Origin: Novosphingobium sp. KA1
GTDB taxonomy: Bacteria > Pseudomonadota > Alphaproteobacteria > Sphingomonadales > Sphingomonadaceae
Length of the DNA stretch: 64,000 nucleotides
Reading direction: 5' to 3'
Assembly (NCBI RefSeq): GCF_017309955.1
Contig: NZ_CP021247.1
Coordinates: 993,501 to 1,057,500, forward strand
Shown here: in pieces, positions 52,001 through 60,583 of the stretch
Layout of the letters: each line of letters starts with the position of its first letter
Numbering within the stretch: the first letter of the stretch is position 1
Translations under genes and position numbers: made by a program
Notes under the pieces: model-generated
Told to the model about the DNA's origin: nothing
What the model saw: the letters and a program-made list of their open reading frames with translations, nothing else
Database searches by the model: none

Positions 52001-53851
52001 ATGGCCGATCCCGCCGTTCCCGACATCCCCGGCGCCGCGGGCGGGCCTGCGACTTCCGGGCAGCTGCCGGCTCCGCAATCGCTGTTTGCCCCCTTCGCCG
52101 ATCCCCAGGGCGGGCCGGTGCTGACCCGCATCGGCTCGTTCACCGCCCAGCCCGCCGTGCGGCGGATCATGCCCGCCTTCGTCGCGCTGGCGGCGGTCGG
52201 CGGCGCCCTGCTGACCTGGGACGCGATGGCCCCCTCGCCGCAGCGGATCCTCTATTCCCAGCTTGGCGATGCCGACCGGGCCGGCGTCGCCGCCGCGCTC
52301 GACCAGGCGGGCATCGGCTACCGCATCGAAAACGAGACCGGCGCGCTGACCGTGGCCGAGGGCGATTATTACCGCGCCCGCATGCTGGTCGCCTCGGACG
52401 GGGCACTGGCCACGCCGGAAAGCGGCGACCAGCTGCTCGACAAGCTGCCGATGGGGGCCAGCCGCACACTGGAGGGCGAACGCCTGCGCGCCGCACGCGA
52501 ACACGACCTGCAACTGACCATCGCCGAGATCGACGGCGTCGAGGGCGTGCGCGTGCATATCGCCGAAGCCGAGAAATCGGTCTTCGTGCGCGACAACGTG
52601 GCGCCCTCGGCCTCGGTCATGGTGCGGCTGAAGCCGGGACGGCAATTGGCGGACAGCCAGGTCTCGGCCATCGTCAACCTGGTCGCCGGATCGATCCCCG
52701 GCCTTTCGCCCGACGCGGTGCGGGTGGCCGACCAGCACGGCCGGTTGCTGTCGCGCGGCGGAACGGGGGGCGGATCGGGGGGCGGAACGGGGGGCGGCGT
52801 CGATTCCGACCGGCTCGACCTGCAGTCGCGCATGGAAGCCAAGCTGCGCGACCAGGTCAGCCAGTTGCTGATCCCGATGCTGGGAGAACCCAATTTCACC
52901 ACCCAGGCCCAGGTCGAGCTCGACATGGCCGACGTGACCCAGGCCCGCGAAAGCTACGACAAGGACGGCGTCGTGCGCTCCGAGACCCAGCAGCAGTCGC
53001 AGCAGTCCGGCACCGGCCCGGCCGCCGGCGTTCCCGGCGTGCTGTCCAACACCCCGCCGCCGCCCACCCAGGCCCGCCCCGGCGCCCCGCAGGGCAATGC
53101 GCCCGCACCCGGTGCCGCCCCCGGAGCTCCCCCCGGAGCTCCCCCCGGTGCGACCCCGCCGCCGACCAACGGCGAAAGTTCCTCCAGCCGCATGTACGAA
53201 CTGGGGCGCGAGGTCTCGGTGTCGAGCTCGCGCCCCGGCGGGGTGAAGCGGATCTCGGTCGCGGTCGCGATCAGCGCCGCCGCGCTCAAGAGCGCCAAGC
53301 CGCAGGACATCCAGGACATCCAGGCGCTGGTCAGCGCCGCCGTCGGCGCCGATCCGCAGCGCGGCGATCAGGTCAAGGTGGTCATCCGCGCCTTCGACGC
53401 CGCCGCCCCCGCCGCCAAGCTGGCCTTCTACGAGACCCCGTGGTTCGCGATGCTGGTGCGCAACGGCGCCGCCGTGCTGGCGGTGCTGCTGGTGCTGCTG
53501 ATCGGGGTCCGGCCGATGGTGCGGGCACTGCGCGGCGAGCGCGCGGGCGGCACCAAGGGCAAGCGCAAAGGCAAAGCCGCCAGGGGCAAAGCCGCCGCCG
53601 ACGACGAGGACGAGGATGACGGCGACGGGGTCGACATCCTCCCCCCCACCGAAGGGGCACGCCCGCTCGGCCGGCAGGCGATTCCCGCAGCCGGGGTGAT
53701 CGACATGGACAGCGACGTGTCGCGTTCCGACCTGCTCGCCCGCCAGGTCGACCTCGCGCAGCGCCTCGTCGCCGAAAAGCCGGACAGCGCCGTCGCCGCG
53801 CTGCGCCAGATGATCAACGATCCCGGCAGCGACGAAACCAAGGCCGCCTGA
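52001..53851 (+). CDS. fliF: Flagellar MS-ring protein FliF
   Basis: Forms the MS ring in the inner membrane. The 616 residues have helix 1 near 55-73 (RRIMPAFVALAAVGGALLTWD) and a periplasmic region with ILYSQLGDADRAGVAAALDQAGIGYRI, ALATPESGDQLLDKLPMGASRTLEGERLRAAREHDLQ, VHIAEAEKSVFVRD and LVAGSIPGLSPDAVRVADQHGRLLS. Helix 2 is near 490-510. The cytoplasmic tail ends ARQVDLAQRLVAEKPDSAVAALRQMINDPG, which binds FliG. Two low-complexity linkers (Gly-Thr near 253-266; Pro-Gly-Ala near 350-388) are unusual in size. Confidence 0.96.
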   Translation: MADPAVPDIPGAAGGPATSGQLPAPQSLFAPFADPQGGPVLTRIGSFTAQPAVRRIMPAFVALAAVGGALLTWDAMAPSPQRILYSQLGDADRAGVAAALDQAGIGYRIENETGALTVAEGDYYRARMLVASDGALATPESGDQLLDKLPMGASRTLEGERLRAAREHDLQLTIAEIDGVEGVRVHIAEAEKSVFVRDNVAPSASVMVRLKPGRQLADSQVSAIVNLVAGSIPGLSPDAVRVADQHGRLLSRGGTGGGSGGGTGGGVDSDRLDLQSRMEAKLRDQVSQLLIPMLGEPNFTTQAQVELDMADVTQARESYDKDGVVRSETQQQSQQSGTGPAAGVPGVLSNTPPPPTQARPGAPQGNAPAPGAAPGAPPGAPPGATPPPTNGESSSSRMYELGREVSVSSSRPGGVKRISVAVAISAAALKSAKPQDIQDIQALVSAAVGADPQRGDQVKVVIRAFDAAAPAAKLAFYETPWFAMLVRNGAAVLAVLLVLLIGVRPMVRALRGERAGGTKGKRKGKAARGKAAADDEDEDDGDGVDILPPTEGARPLGRQAIPAAGVIDMDSDVSRSDLLARQVDLAQRLVAEKPDSAVAALRQMINDPGSDETKAA

Positions 53852-54858
53852 TGGACGAGCCCGCCTCCCTGCTGCCCGCCGACAATGCCGCGGTGATGAT
53901 GATGCTGCTCAACGACGAGCAGACCTCGCACATCCTCGCCGAGCTCGAACCCGACGAACTGCGCCGCCTGGGCGAGAAGATGTGCGCGCTGGGCGAGATC
54001 GGCCCCGAACTGATCGCCGAGGCCATTGCCGGTTTCATCGAGAAGACCGAGGCGCTCGGGCTTGTCGCCCATGACCGGGTCGGCCAGGTCCGCACGATGA
54101 TCACCCGCGCGGTCGGCGAGGTGAAGGCCGAGAACCTGATGAGCCGCATCGTCCCCGAGGCGCCGCGCCACTCCAGCCTCGAACTGGCGCGCTGGCTGAC
54201 GGCGGAATCGCTGATCCCGCTGGTGCGCGACGAGCATCCCCAGGCGCTGGCGGTGCTGCTGGTCCAGCTCGACCCGGACATCGCCGCCGCCGTGCTCCAT
54301 GCCCAGCCCGAACCGGCGCAGTCCGAGATCGTCCACCGCGTCGCCACGCTCGGGCCGATCTCGCCGCAGGCGCTGGTCATGCTGGAGGAACTGCTGGCGC
54401 GGCGGATCACCGAGTGCCACGGCCAGCGCCCCTTCGAGGTCGGCGGCGTGCGCGAGGCGGCGGGCATCGTCAACGGCGTCGGCAAAGTCGTCGAGAAACG
54501 GGTCATGGGCGAGCTGGTCCGCCGCGACAAGGTGCTGGCCCGCCAGATCGAGGACGAGATGTTCAAGTTCGAACACCTCTTCGTGCTCGATCCCAAGTCG
54601 ATGGGCACCCTGCTGCGCGACGTGCCCAGCGAAGTGCTGATCGATTCGCTCAAGGGCATCAGCGAGGAGGAGCGCGACGTCTTCTTCCGCGCCATGTCCT
54701 CGCGCGCGGCGGACGGCGTGCGCGACGAGATCGCCGCGCGCGGCCGCACCAGGCTGGCCGACGTGGTGATCGCGCAGAAGGAAGTCGTGACCATCGCCCG
54801 CAAGCTCGCCGCCGACGGCGCGATCGTGTTCGGTTCGGGAGACGACGACTATGTCTGA
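53851..54858 (+). CDS. fliG: Flagellar motor switch protein FliG
   Basis: Rotor component contacting FliF and the stator. The 335 residues contain NAAVMMMLLNDEQTSHILAELEPDELRRLGEKM, the EHPQ motif in VRDEHPQALAVLLVQLDPD, and a C-terminal DPKSMGTLLRDVPSEVLIDSLKGISEEERDVFFRAMSSRAADGVRDEIAARGRTRLADVVIAQKEVV (landmarks only: EHPQALAVLL and DPKSMGTLLRDV). The charged torque helix is therefore present. ATG overlaps the fliF stop by 1 nt. Confidence 0.96.
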   Translation: MDEPASLLPADNAAVMMMLLNDEQTSHILAELEPDELRRLGEKMCALGEIGPELIAEAIAGFIEKTEALGLVAHDRVGQVRTMITRAVGEVKAENLMSRIVPEAPRHSSLELARWLTAESLIPLVRDEHPQALAVLLVQLDPDIAAAVLHAQPEPAQSEIVHRVATLGPISPQALVMLEELLARRITECHGQRPFEVGGVREAAGIVNGVGKVVEKRVMGELVRRDKVLARQIEDEMFKFEHLFVLDPKSMGTLLRDVPSEVLIDSLKGISEEERDVFFRAMSSRAADGVRDEIAARGRTRLADVVIAQKEVVTIARKLAADGAIVFGSGDDDYV

Positions 54859-55516
54859 CCTCGGCTTCTCGCTGAAAGGGTTTCCCGGCGCGGACCGGGC
54901 GCGCCCCGCAGGCTCGGTCGCGCAGCTCCTCGCGGCGCTGGCCCGGCCAGCCGCCTTCCGTCCCGATGCCCGCTTCGGCCCCGCTGGCGCGGGCGCCGAG
55001 GAACCCGCCGCGCCGCAACCTGCCGCCGAGCCGGAAGCCGACCGGCCCGACCCCGTGGGCGAGGCCTTTGCCCAAGGGTTTGCCGAGGGCCACCGCCAGG
55101 CCAGCCTCGAGGCCGGGCACCGCGCCGAGATCGACGCCCGCGCGCGCGAAGATCTGTCCCTTGCCTTCGCCCGGATCGACAGCCAGCTGGAGGAGGACTT
55201 GCGCCTGCGCCTGCGCGACACCGTGATCGCGCTGTGCGAGGCCGCGATTGCCCCGCTCGCGCTCGACGCCGAGGCGCTGGCCCGCCGGGTCAGGGTGGCC
55301 GTGGCCATGCTGGCGCGCGCCGACGACGAGCGGGTGATCCACCTCCACCCCGACGATCTGGCCGCCATCGCCCCCCGGCTCCAGGCCGATTGGGCGGTCG
55401 TGCCCGACCCCGCGCTCGAACGCGGCACCGTGCGCATCGAGACCGCCAGCGGCGGGGTCGAGGATGGCCCGGCGACCTGGCGCCGTGCCATCGCCGAAGC
55501 GCTCGACCAGTGCTGA
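54851..55516 (+). CDS. fliH: Flagellar export stalk protein FliH
   Basis: Regulates the FliI ATPase and connects it to the C ring. The 221 residues have an Ala/Pro-rich N-terminus, then FAQGFAEGHRQASLEAGHRAEIDARARED, a helical stretch with GxxxG-like spacing, and a C-terminal domain (RLRLRDTVIALCEAAIAPLALDAEALARRVRVAVAML, ERVIHLHPDDLAAIAP) as in FliH/YscL. The frame overlaps fliG by 8 nt and fliI by 7 nt. Confidence 0.9.
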   Translation: MSDLGFSLKGFPGADRARPAGSVAQLLAALARPAAFRPDARFGPAGAGAEEPAAPQPAAEPEADRPDPVGEAFAQGFAEGHRQASLEAGHRAEIDARAREDLSLAFARIDSQLEEDLRLRLRDTVIALCEAAIAPLALDAEALARRVRVAVAMLARADDERVIHLHPDDLAAIAPRLQADWAVVPDPALERGTVRIETASGGVEDGPATWRRAIAEALDQC

Positions 55517-56847
55517 GCCTGTTCGATTCCATCCTGTCCGACTGTGCCGCCGAGCCCATCGACCTGGCGCCGCGCCGGTTCGGGCTGGTTGCCGCCTGCG
55601 ACGGCGGATTGCTCGAAGTGAGCGGGCTCTCGGTGCCGGTCGGGGCGATGTGCCGGGTCTCGCATGGCCCCCGCGCCTCGCTGGCCGCCGAAGTGATCGG
55701 CTTTCGCAACGGGCGGACGATGATGATGCTGCTGGGCGACACCATCCTGCTGCGGCCCGGCGCCCGCGTCTGGGCCGAAGGACGCCCCGGGCTGCTGCCG
55801 GTGGGCGAGGCGTTCCTCGGCCGCGCGGTCGATGGCGAGGGGCTGCCGATCGACGGCGGCTATCCGATCCACACCCGGAAGGAATGGCCCGCCGGCGGCG
55901 TGCGCACGTCCGCGCTGGACCGCAGCCCGGTCCGCCTGCCCTTCGATACCGGGGTGCGCGCGCTCAATGCGCTGACCACGTTCGGCGTCGGCCAGAGGAT
56001 CGGCATCATGGCCGGATCGGGTGTCGGCAAGTCGGTGCTGATCGACATGATCGCGCGCGGCGCGGCGCGCACCGGCGGCGCCGACGTGGTGATCGTCGGC
56101 CTGATCGGCGAACGCGCCCGCGAAGTGTCGGACTTCGTCGAGCGGCACATGCATGCCGAGAAGAAGGAGCGTACCGTGGTCGTGGCGGTTCCCGCCGACC
56201 ATGCGCCGAACCTCAGGCTGCGCGGCGCCCTGCTGGCGACCGCGATGGCCGAGCATTTCCGCGCCAGGGGCCTTCGGGTCCTGCTGATCATGGACAGCCT
56301 GACCCGCGTCGCCCACGCCGCGCGCGAGATCGGCCTGCTGCTGGGCGAACCCGGCGCGGCCCGCGGCTATCCGCCCTCCGCGCTCGCGACGATCACCAAG
56401 CTGGTCGAGCGCGCCGGCAATTCGGCCGCGAGCGGCGGCTCGGTGACGGGTCTCTACACGGTGCTGGCCGATGGCGACAACCAGGACGACCCCGTCGTCG
56501 ACACCGCCCGCTCGATCCTCGACGGGCACATCGTGCTGTCGCGCGATCTGGCCCAGCGCGGGCAATATCCGGCGGTCGACATCGCCGCCTCGCTGAGCCG
56601 GGTGATGAACGACATCGTCCCGCCCGATCATCAGGCGCTGGCCCGCCAGTTCCGGGCCTTGTCGGCCAGCTACGAGGCCAATCGCGACCTCGTGCTGATG
56701 GGCGCCTACCGCGCCGGGGCCGACCCGCAGCTGGACCGCGCGATCGCCATGCACCGCGCGCTCAGCGGTTTCCTCGGCCAGCCCGCCGGGGACGTCGTCG
56801 ACCTGCCCACCAGCACCGCGCAGCTTGCCCACCTGCTGGCGGCATGA
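55510..56847 (+). CDS. fliI: Flagellum-specific ATPase FliI
   Basis: Hexameric ATPase that unfolds and delivers export substrates. The 445 residues carry Walker A AGSGVGKS (168-175), Walker B with LRVLLIMDSLTRVAHAAREIGLLLGEP, GYPPSALATITKLVERAGN and DGHIVLSRDLAQRGQYPAVDIAASLSRVM, all strongly conserved with F1-ATPase beta subunits. The start is GTG at 55510, overlapping the fliH stop; the longer frame upstream lies inside fliH. Confidence 0.96.
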   Translation: MLSLFDSILSDCAAEPIDLAPRRFGLVAACDGGLLEVSGLSVPVGAMCRVSHGPRASLAAEVIGFRNGRTMMMLLGDTILLRPGARVWAEGRPGLLPVGEAFLGRAVDGEGLPIDGGYPIHTRKEWPAGGVRTSALDRSPVRLPFDTGVRALNALTTFGVGQRIGIMAGSGVGKSVLIDMIARGAARTGGADVVIVGLIGERAREVSDFVERHMHAEKKERTVVVAVPADHAPNLRLRGALLATAMAEHFRARGLRVLLIMDSLTRVAHAAREIGLLLGEPGAARGYPPSALATITKLVERAGNSAASGGSVTGLYTVLADGDNQDDPVVDTARSILDGHIVLSRDLAQRGQYPAVDIAASLSRVMNDIVPPDHQALARQFRALSASYEANRDLVLMGAYRAGADPQLDRAIAMHRALSGFLGQPAGDVVDLPTSTAQLAHLLAA

Positions 56848-57269
56848 ACGCCGAGCGCCAGCGCCTGCTGCGCCTGCGGCGGCTCGAGAAGATCCGTGCC
56901 GTCGCCAGGCAGAATGCCGCGCTGGAGGCCGCACAGGCCGAAAGCACGCTGACACAGCTGCGCGGGCTCTGCGAACGCACCCGGCGACTGGCCGAGGACT
57001 ACGGCCAGCGCCGCGAGATGGCCGACGGCGCGGCGCTGCACCAGGTCGGGCGCTTCGCCAGCGGGCTGGCGGCGATCTCGCGCAGCACCCAGGGCGACGC
57101 GCAGCGTGCGCAATCGATTGCGGACGCCAAGCAGCTGCAACTGGCCGAGGCCGAACGCCGCCGCGCCGCCATCGAGGAACGCGCCGCCTTGCAGGAACGG
57201 ATGATCGCCAAAGCCGGTCAGGTGCCCTCGCTGGCGGCGCGTCGCCCATCTGGCACGGGACTTGAATAG
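56844..57269 (+). CDS. fliJ: Flagellar export chaperone FliJ
   Basis: Coiled-coil protein that sits in the centre of the FliI ring and links it to FlhA. The 141 residues are nearly all helical with heptad-like Leu/Ala and many Arg, Glu and Gln residues (LLRLRRLEKIRAVARQNAALEAAQAESTLTQLRGLCERT). Sequence identity is always low in this family; length, coiled-coil nature and place after fliI support the name. Overlaps fliI by 4 nt. The sigma-54 promoter for fliK overlaps its last codons. Confidence 0.85.
   Translation: MNAERQRLLRLRRLEKIRAVARQNAALEAAQAESTLTQLRGLCERTRRLAEDYGQRREMADGAALHQVGRFASGLAAISRSTQGDAQRAQSIADAKQLQLAEAERRRAAIEERAALQERMIAKAGQVPSLAARRPSGTGLE
57251..57266 (+). promoter_or_regulatory. 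Sigma-54-like promoter of the fliK operon
   Basis: TGGCAC-GGGAC-TTGAA has a perfect -24 half and correct 12-bp spacing, but the -12 GC is GA. It overlaps the end of fliJ, 49 bp before the fliK ATG. A FlbD-like palindrome lies about 225 bp downstream inside fliK. Confidence 0.65.
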
Positions 57270-57314
57270 TCCCCGGCAACGCATCCGCTCGCGCGACTGG
57301 AGGACTTCACCGGC

Positions 57315-59012
57315 ATGACCCCGCTTTCCGCCCCTACCGCTTCCGGCGCCGCCACCGCCAGCCTCGGCACGCGTGCCGGACCGGCCCCCGAAAGCGGCGG
57401 TTTTGCCGCCATTCTCGGCGGCGCCGAAGCCGGCCTGCAGGCGATCGCGGGCGGCATCGGGAGCGGGAGCAGCATCGGGAGCGGCAAGCCGACCGGCAAG
57501 GATTTGCCGGTCCTGCCTGCAAAAGCGGCTGCAAACGACGTCACCAAGGCGCAAGGCGAGGAACCCGGCACGCGGGAAAGCGGCGCGGTGCAAGACATCC
57601 CCCGCCTTGAACCGCTTGCCCCCGAACCGCTGGCTGCCGATCCGATGGCCCCCGATCCATCCCCGCTGGCGGCCGCGATCGCCGCGCTGGCGCTGGTGCC
57701 GAACCTTGCCGCGACCGCAGCGTCCGCGGCCCCGCAAGGCAGCGACGCACGCGCGATCTCGCCCTCGGCCGAGCCCCGGCCTGTTCCCGCACTGGCAGTG
57801 CCCGCGCTGCCTGCCGCCGTGCCTGCCGGGACGCCGTTGTCGAGCGACCCGGCACTTGCCCCGGCAACGGGTGAACGCGCCCCGGTCGCACCGAAGGCTG
57901 TGGCTCTCGCGGCGATCGAACTGGTTCCCGTCGATGCGGCTGCGGACGATCCGGCCCCTGCAAATCCGGCCCCCGCCAATCCGGCCCCCCCAAATCCGGC
58001 AAACCGCAACCCCACCGCAGCGCCAGATAGCCCGGATGAGACCGCCTTGCCGACGGACAAGGCCCCGGTGGCCGCCGGGGGTCTGGCCATGAACGCCCGG
58101 ATAGTGCCGGCCCTGCGCCCCTCGCCGCTTGCGGGACAAGACTTCGGCAGTACCGGCAGCAGTACCGGCACCAGTATCGGCGCCCATCCCGCGCCGGCAA
58201 CGCTTTCCCTGGCGACAGACCCGGCCGCGCCCACCGCGGGCGGTACCGGCACTCCCGCCTTAGCGCCGCCCCCGGATTCGAGCGCCCGGCTGGCCGAGGC
58301 CCGCCGCAGCGCCTCCTATCCCTCTGGCAATTCCTCTGCCGATCCGCTGGCAGATCAACCCGCGCTCCCGGCCGCGCCGGTGACACTGGCGCAGAGCGCC
58401 CCGGACACCGTCGCCATCGGCGCCTCCGGCAGCAGCGCGGCCGCCCCTCCCACCTCCGCATTTACGCCCCCTGCCAGCGGCACCGGCGAAACCACGCAAG
58501 GCCCGCAGGACTTCGCCACCCTGGTCAGCAAGCTGGGCGAGGCGCGCGAGGCGGCCAGCCCCCATCTCGTGCGCACGGCGATCACCCATGGCGAATTCGG
58601 CCCCATATCGCTGCAGTTCCGGCATGAGGGCGGCGCCCTCAGCGTCACCATGGCCAATGCCGATCCGGCTTTTGCCAGCGCGGTCCAGACCGGCCTCGCC
58701 GCCACGCTGGCGGCGGGCGCCGGCAATGGCGCCCTTGCGGACGGCAGCGGCAACGGCAGCGGCGAGGCCCGGCAGGCCTGGCAACAGGCGTCTGCCAGCC
58801 ACTCCGGGCCGGGGGCGACCGGTTCGTTCGGGGCAGATTCGCGCCAGAATCAAGATCGAACCGCCGCGCAGTCCGGAGCAAGGGACGAGGAGCGCGCCCG
58901 CCAGGGCAGCGCGGCGACCATCGTCCAGGCCTCCGGCGAGGCCAGCGGAAGCACCCGGCCCCCGGCCGCCGGACCCGGCCCCGGACCCGGCCGCAGCGGC
59001 ATCTACGCCTGA
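57315..59012 (+). CDS. fliK: Flagellar hook-length control protein FliK
   Basis: Molecular ruler and export-specificity switch. The 565 residues are mostly low-complexity Ala/Pro/Gly/Ser, as expected for a ruler. A conserved C-terminal domain appears near residues 400-475 (ASPHLVRTAITHGEFGPISLQFRHEGGALSVTMANADPAFASAVQTGLAATLAA), including the LRF-type strand, which talks to FlhB. A 15-bp tandem repeat encodes NPAPA/NPAPP units near residue 215. It begins a transcription unit with its own sigma-54-like promoter. Name rests on composition, C-terminal domain and position. Confidence 0.88.
   Translation: MTPLSAPTASGAATASLGTRAGPAPESGGFAAILGGAEAGLQAIAGGIGSGSSIGSGKPTGKDLPVLPAKAAANDVTKAQGEEPGTRESGAVQDIPRLEPLAPEPLAADPMAPDPSPLAAAIAALALVPNLAATAASAAPQGSDARAISPSAEPRPVPALAVPALPAAVPAGTPLSSDPALAPATGERAPVAPKAVALAAIELVPVDAAADDPAPANPAPANPAPPNPANRNPTAAPDSPDETALPTDKAPVAAGGLAMNARIVPALRPSPLAGQDFGSTGSSTGTSIGAHPAPATLSLATDPAAPTAGGTGTPALAPPPDSSARLAEARRSASYPSGNSSADPLADQPALPAAPVTLAQSAPDTVAIGASGSSAAAPPTSAFTPPASGTGETTQGPQDFATLVSKLGEAREAASPHLVRTAITHGEFGPISLQFRHEGGALSVTMANADPAFASAVQTGLAATLAAGAGNGALADGSGNGSGEARQAWQQASASHSGPGATGSFGADSRQNQDRTAAQSGARDEERARQGSAATIVQASGEASGSTRPPAAGPGPGPGRSGIYA
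57482..57512. promoter_or_regulatory. Candidate FlbD enhancer inside fliK
   Basis: GACCGGCAA (57491-57499) and TTGCCGGTC (57504-57512) are perfectly inverted with a 4-bp spacer, and a further CGGCAA lies one turn upstream at 57482. Downstream enhancers are known for FlbD-controlled promoters in Caulobacter. The site is about 225 bp from the fliK promoter. Confidence 0.6.
57948..58007 (+). repeat. 15-bp tandem repeat within fliK
   Basis: Four units of about GATCCGGCCCCTGCA / AATCCGGCCCCCGCC encode a (D/N)PAPA-like repeat. It keeps the frame, so changes in copy number would change FliK length by five residues each. Confidence 0.7.
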
Positions 59013-59039
59013 TCCGACCAGCGACGAGGGGCAAGCATT

Positions 59040-59636
59040 GTGAGCAAAAAGGCAGCAACCGAGAGCGAGGGCGACAAGAAATCCAAGGGCAAGCTCGGCC
59101 TGATCCTGGTCGCCGTGGGCATGCTGGCGGTGGGCGGCGGCGGCGCCTTTGCCCTGGTCGCCACCGGTGTGATCGGCGGCGGCAAGCACGAGGTGAAGGA
59201 AGACAACCGCCCGAAACTGGTGCGCAAGGGTGAGGCCGACCCCTTCATGCCCAAGCAGGAAGGCGGCGAAGGCGAAGGGGGAGGCGGCGAGGAACCCGAA
59301 GGCGAGGGCGGCGATCCCTATCGCACCGCCTACTACACCTTCACCGACGATTTCACCTCGAACCTCAAGGAATCCGACGCCCTGCTGCAGCTGAGCCTGG
59401 CCTGCTCGACCCGCTACGACGGGCGCGTGCTGCAGTGGATCAAGAAGCACGAACTGGCGATCCGCTCGGCGCTGCTGGCGATCATGGCCGATACCCCCGA
59501 GGACGACATCTACACGATCGAGGGCAAGGGCCGTCTGCAGAAGCGGATGACCGATGCGATCAACCGGGTGCTGATCCAGAAGGAAGGCGTCGGCGGGGTC
59601 GACAACGTCTATTTCCGCAACTTCATCATCCAGTGA
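59040..59636 (+). CDS. fliL: Flagellar basal body-associated protein FliL
   Basis: Stator-associated membrane protein. Of 198 residues, a basic N-terminus is followed by one helix (LGLILVAVGMLAVGGGGAFALVATGVIG), a very acidic Glu/Gly linker (GGEGEGGGGEEPEGEGGDP), and the FliL domain (YTFTDDFTSNLKESDALLQLSLACSTRYDGRVLQWIKKHELAIRSALLAIMADT). The start is GTG at 59040; no ATG is available. Placed between fliK and fliM as usual. Confidence 0.93.
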   Translation: MSKKAATESEGDKKSKGKLGLILVAVGMLAVGGGGAFALVATGVIGGGKHEVKEDNRPKLVRKGEADPFMPKQEGGEGEGGGGEEPEGEGGDPYRTAYYTFTDDFTSNLKESDALLQLSLACSTRYDGRVLQWIKKHELAIRSALLAIMADTPEDDIYTIEGKGRLQKRMTDAINRVLIQKEGVGGVDNVYFRNFIIQ

Positions 59637-59644
59637 CCGCCACC

Positions 59645-60565
59645 ATGGCCTCTTCCGCCCCCGCAACCCTCTCCGGCACGTACCGCAAGGCCGCGCATTG
59701 CACCGAGCTGCTGGGCAAGGCGCCGAGCCTGGCCGAACTGGTGCCCGCGCTCTCGCTGATCGGCGAGCGCCTGAGCCGCACGCTTGCCGCCGCGCTGGCC
59801 CGGCTTGCGGGCGGCGATCCGCCGGTGGTCTCGGCCGGCATGCCGATGGACGGCACCCTGGCCAGCCTGCAGGGCGACCTCGAGGGGCTCGCCGCGCATA
59901 CGCTCATGGTGCTCGATCCCGGCGGCCTGCCGCTGCTGGCGACGTTCGAGGCCGAGACCGTGTTTCGCCTGGTGGACCGCACCTTCGGCGGCCGCGGCGT
60001 GCTGCCGGACCCGATTCCCGAGGCCTTCCCGCTTTCCGCGCTGCTGCTGGTCGACCAGATCGAGACCTGCCTGTGCCAGGCGCTTGGCGCCGCGCTGGAG
60101 GGGCCCACCCCCTATCTTGCCCGCAGCCTGCGCCGCGACACCAGCCTGCGCCAGCTCGATCCCTTCCCGCGCGGCGAGGACCTGCTCATGCTGACGCTCG
60201 AGGTCGAGGAAACCGGCTTTGCCCCCTGGTCGCTGCGGCTTTCCTTTCCGGTCGCGACACTGGCCGCGGTGACCCTGCCGCCGCGCCGTCCGGCCGCCGG
60301 CAAGGGCCGCGCCCAGGGCAGGCGCCCCCCCATGCGCCCTGATGCCCGCCGCGAACCATTTGCCTCGATCCCGGTCGAAGTCACCGCCCTGCTGGTCGAC
60401 ATGACCGTGCCGATGGCGCGCCTCTCCGCGCTCAGCCCCGGCGACGTGCTGCCGGTGGCGGTGGCGCGCAGCGTGCCGCTGCAACTGGGCGGGCGCACGT
60501 TTGCCACCGGAGCGGTCGGCGAGCTCGACGACCGTGTCGCCGTCCAGATTCAGATCGCGTTCTAG
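59645..60565 (+). CDS. fliM: Flagellar motor switch protein FliM, divergent and without CheY-binding N-terminus
   Basis: C-ring protein. About 306 residues from the ATG at 59645 (a GTG at 59633 is possible and overlaps the fliL stop). The middle domain has LMVLDPGGLPLLATFEAETVFRLVDRTFGGRG, including the DR(T)FGG motif, and the C-terminal SpoA domain is SIPVEVTALLVDMTVPMARLSALSPGDVLPVAVARSVPLQLGG. The usual N-terminal LSQxEIDALL motif that binds CheY-P is not seen; the protein starts SSAPATLSGTYRKAAHCTELLG. Sequence is clearly more divergent than its neighbours. Confidence 0.88.
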   Translation: MASSAPATLSGTYRKAAHCTELLGKAPSLAELVPALSLIGERLSRTLAAALARLAGGDPPVVSAGMPMDGTLASLQGDLEGLAAHTLMVLDPGGLPLLATFEAETVFRLVDRTFGGRGVLPDPIPEAFPLSALLLVDQIETCLCQALGAALEGPTPYLARSLRRDTSLRQLDPFPRGEDLLMLTLEVEETGFAPWSLRLSFPVATLAAVTLPPRRPAAGKGRAQGRRPPMRPDARREPFASIPVEVTALLVDMTVPMARLSALSPGDVLPVAVARSVPLQLGGRTFATGAVGELDDRVAVQIQIAF

Positions 60566-60583
60566 AACGGAAAGCCAAGCCCC

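Noticed and set aside
53428..57279. Very long open frame (about 1280 codons) on the minus strand opposite fliG-fliJ
   Set aside because: It is antisense to seven well-conserved flagellar genes and its product is an Arg/Ala/Gly-rich low-complexity sequence, the usual artefact of high-G+C codon use.
57948..58007. Tandem 15-bp units considered as a CRISPR or minisatellite
   Set aside because: They are in frame within fliK, have no spacers and encode a Pro-rich ruler segment.
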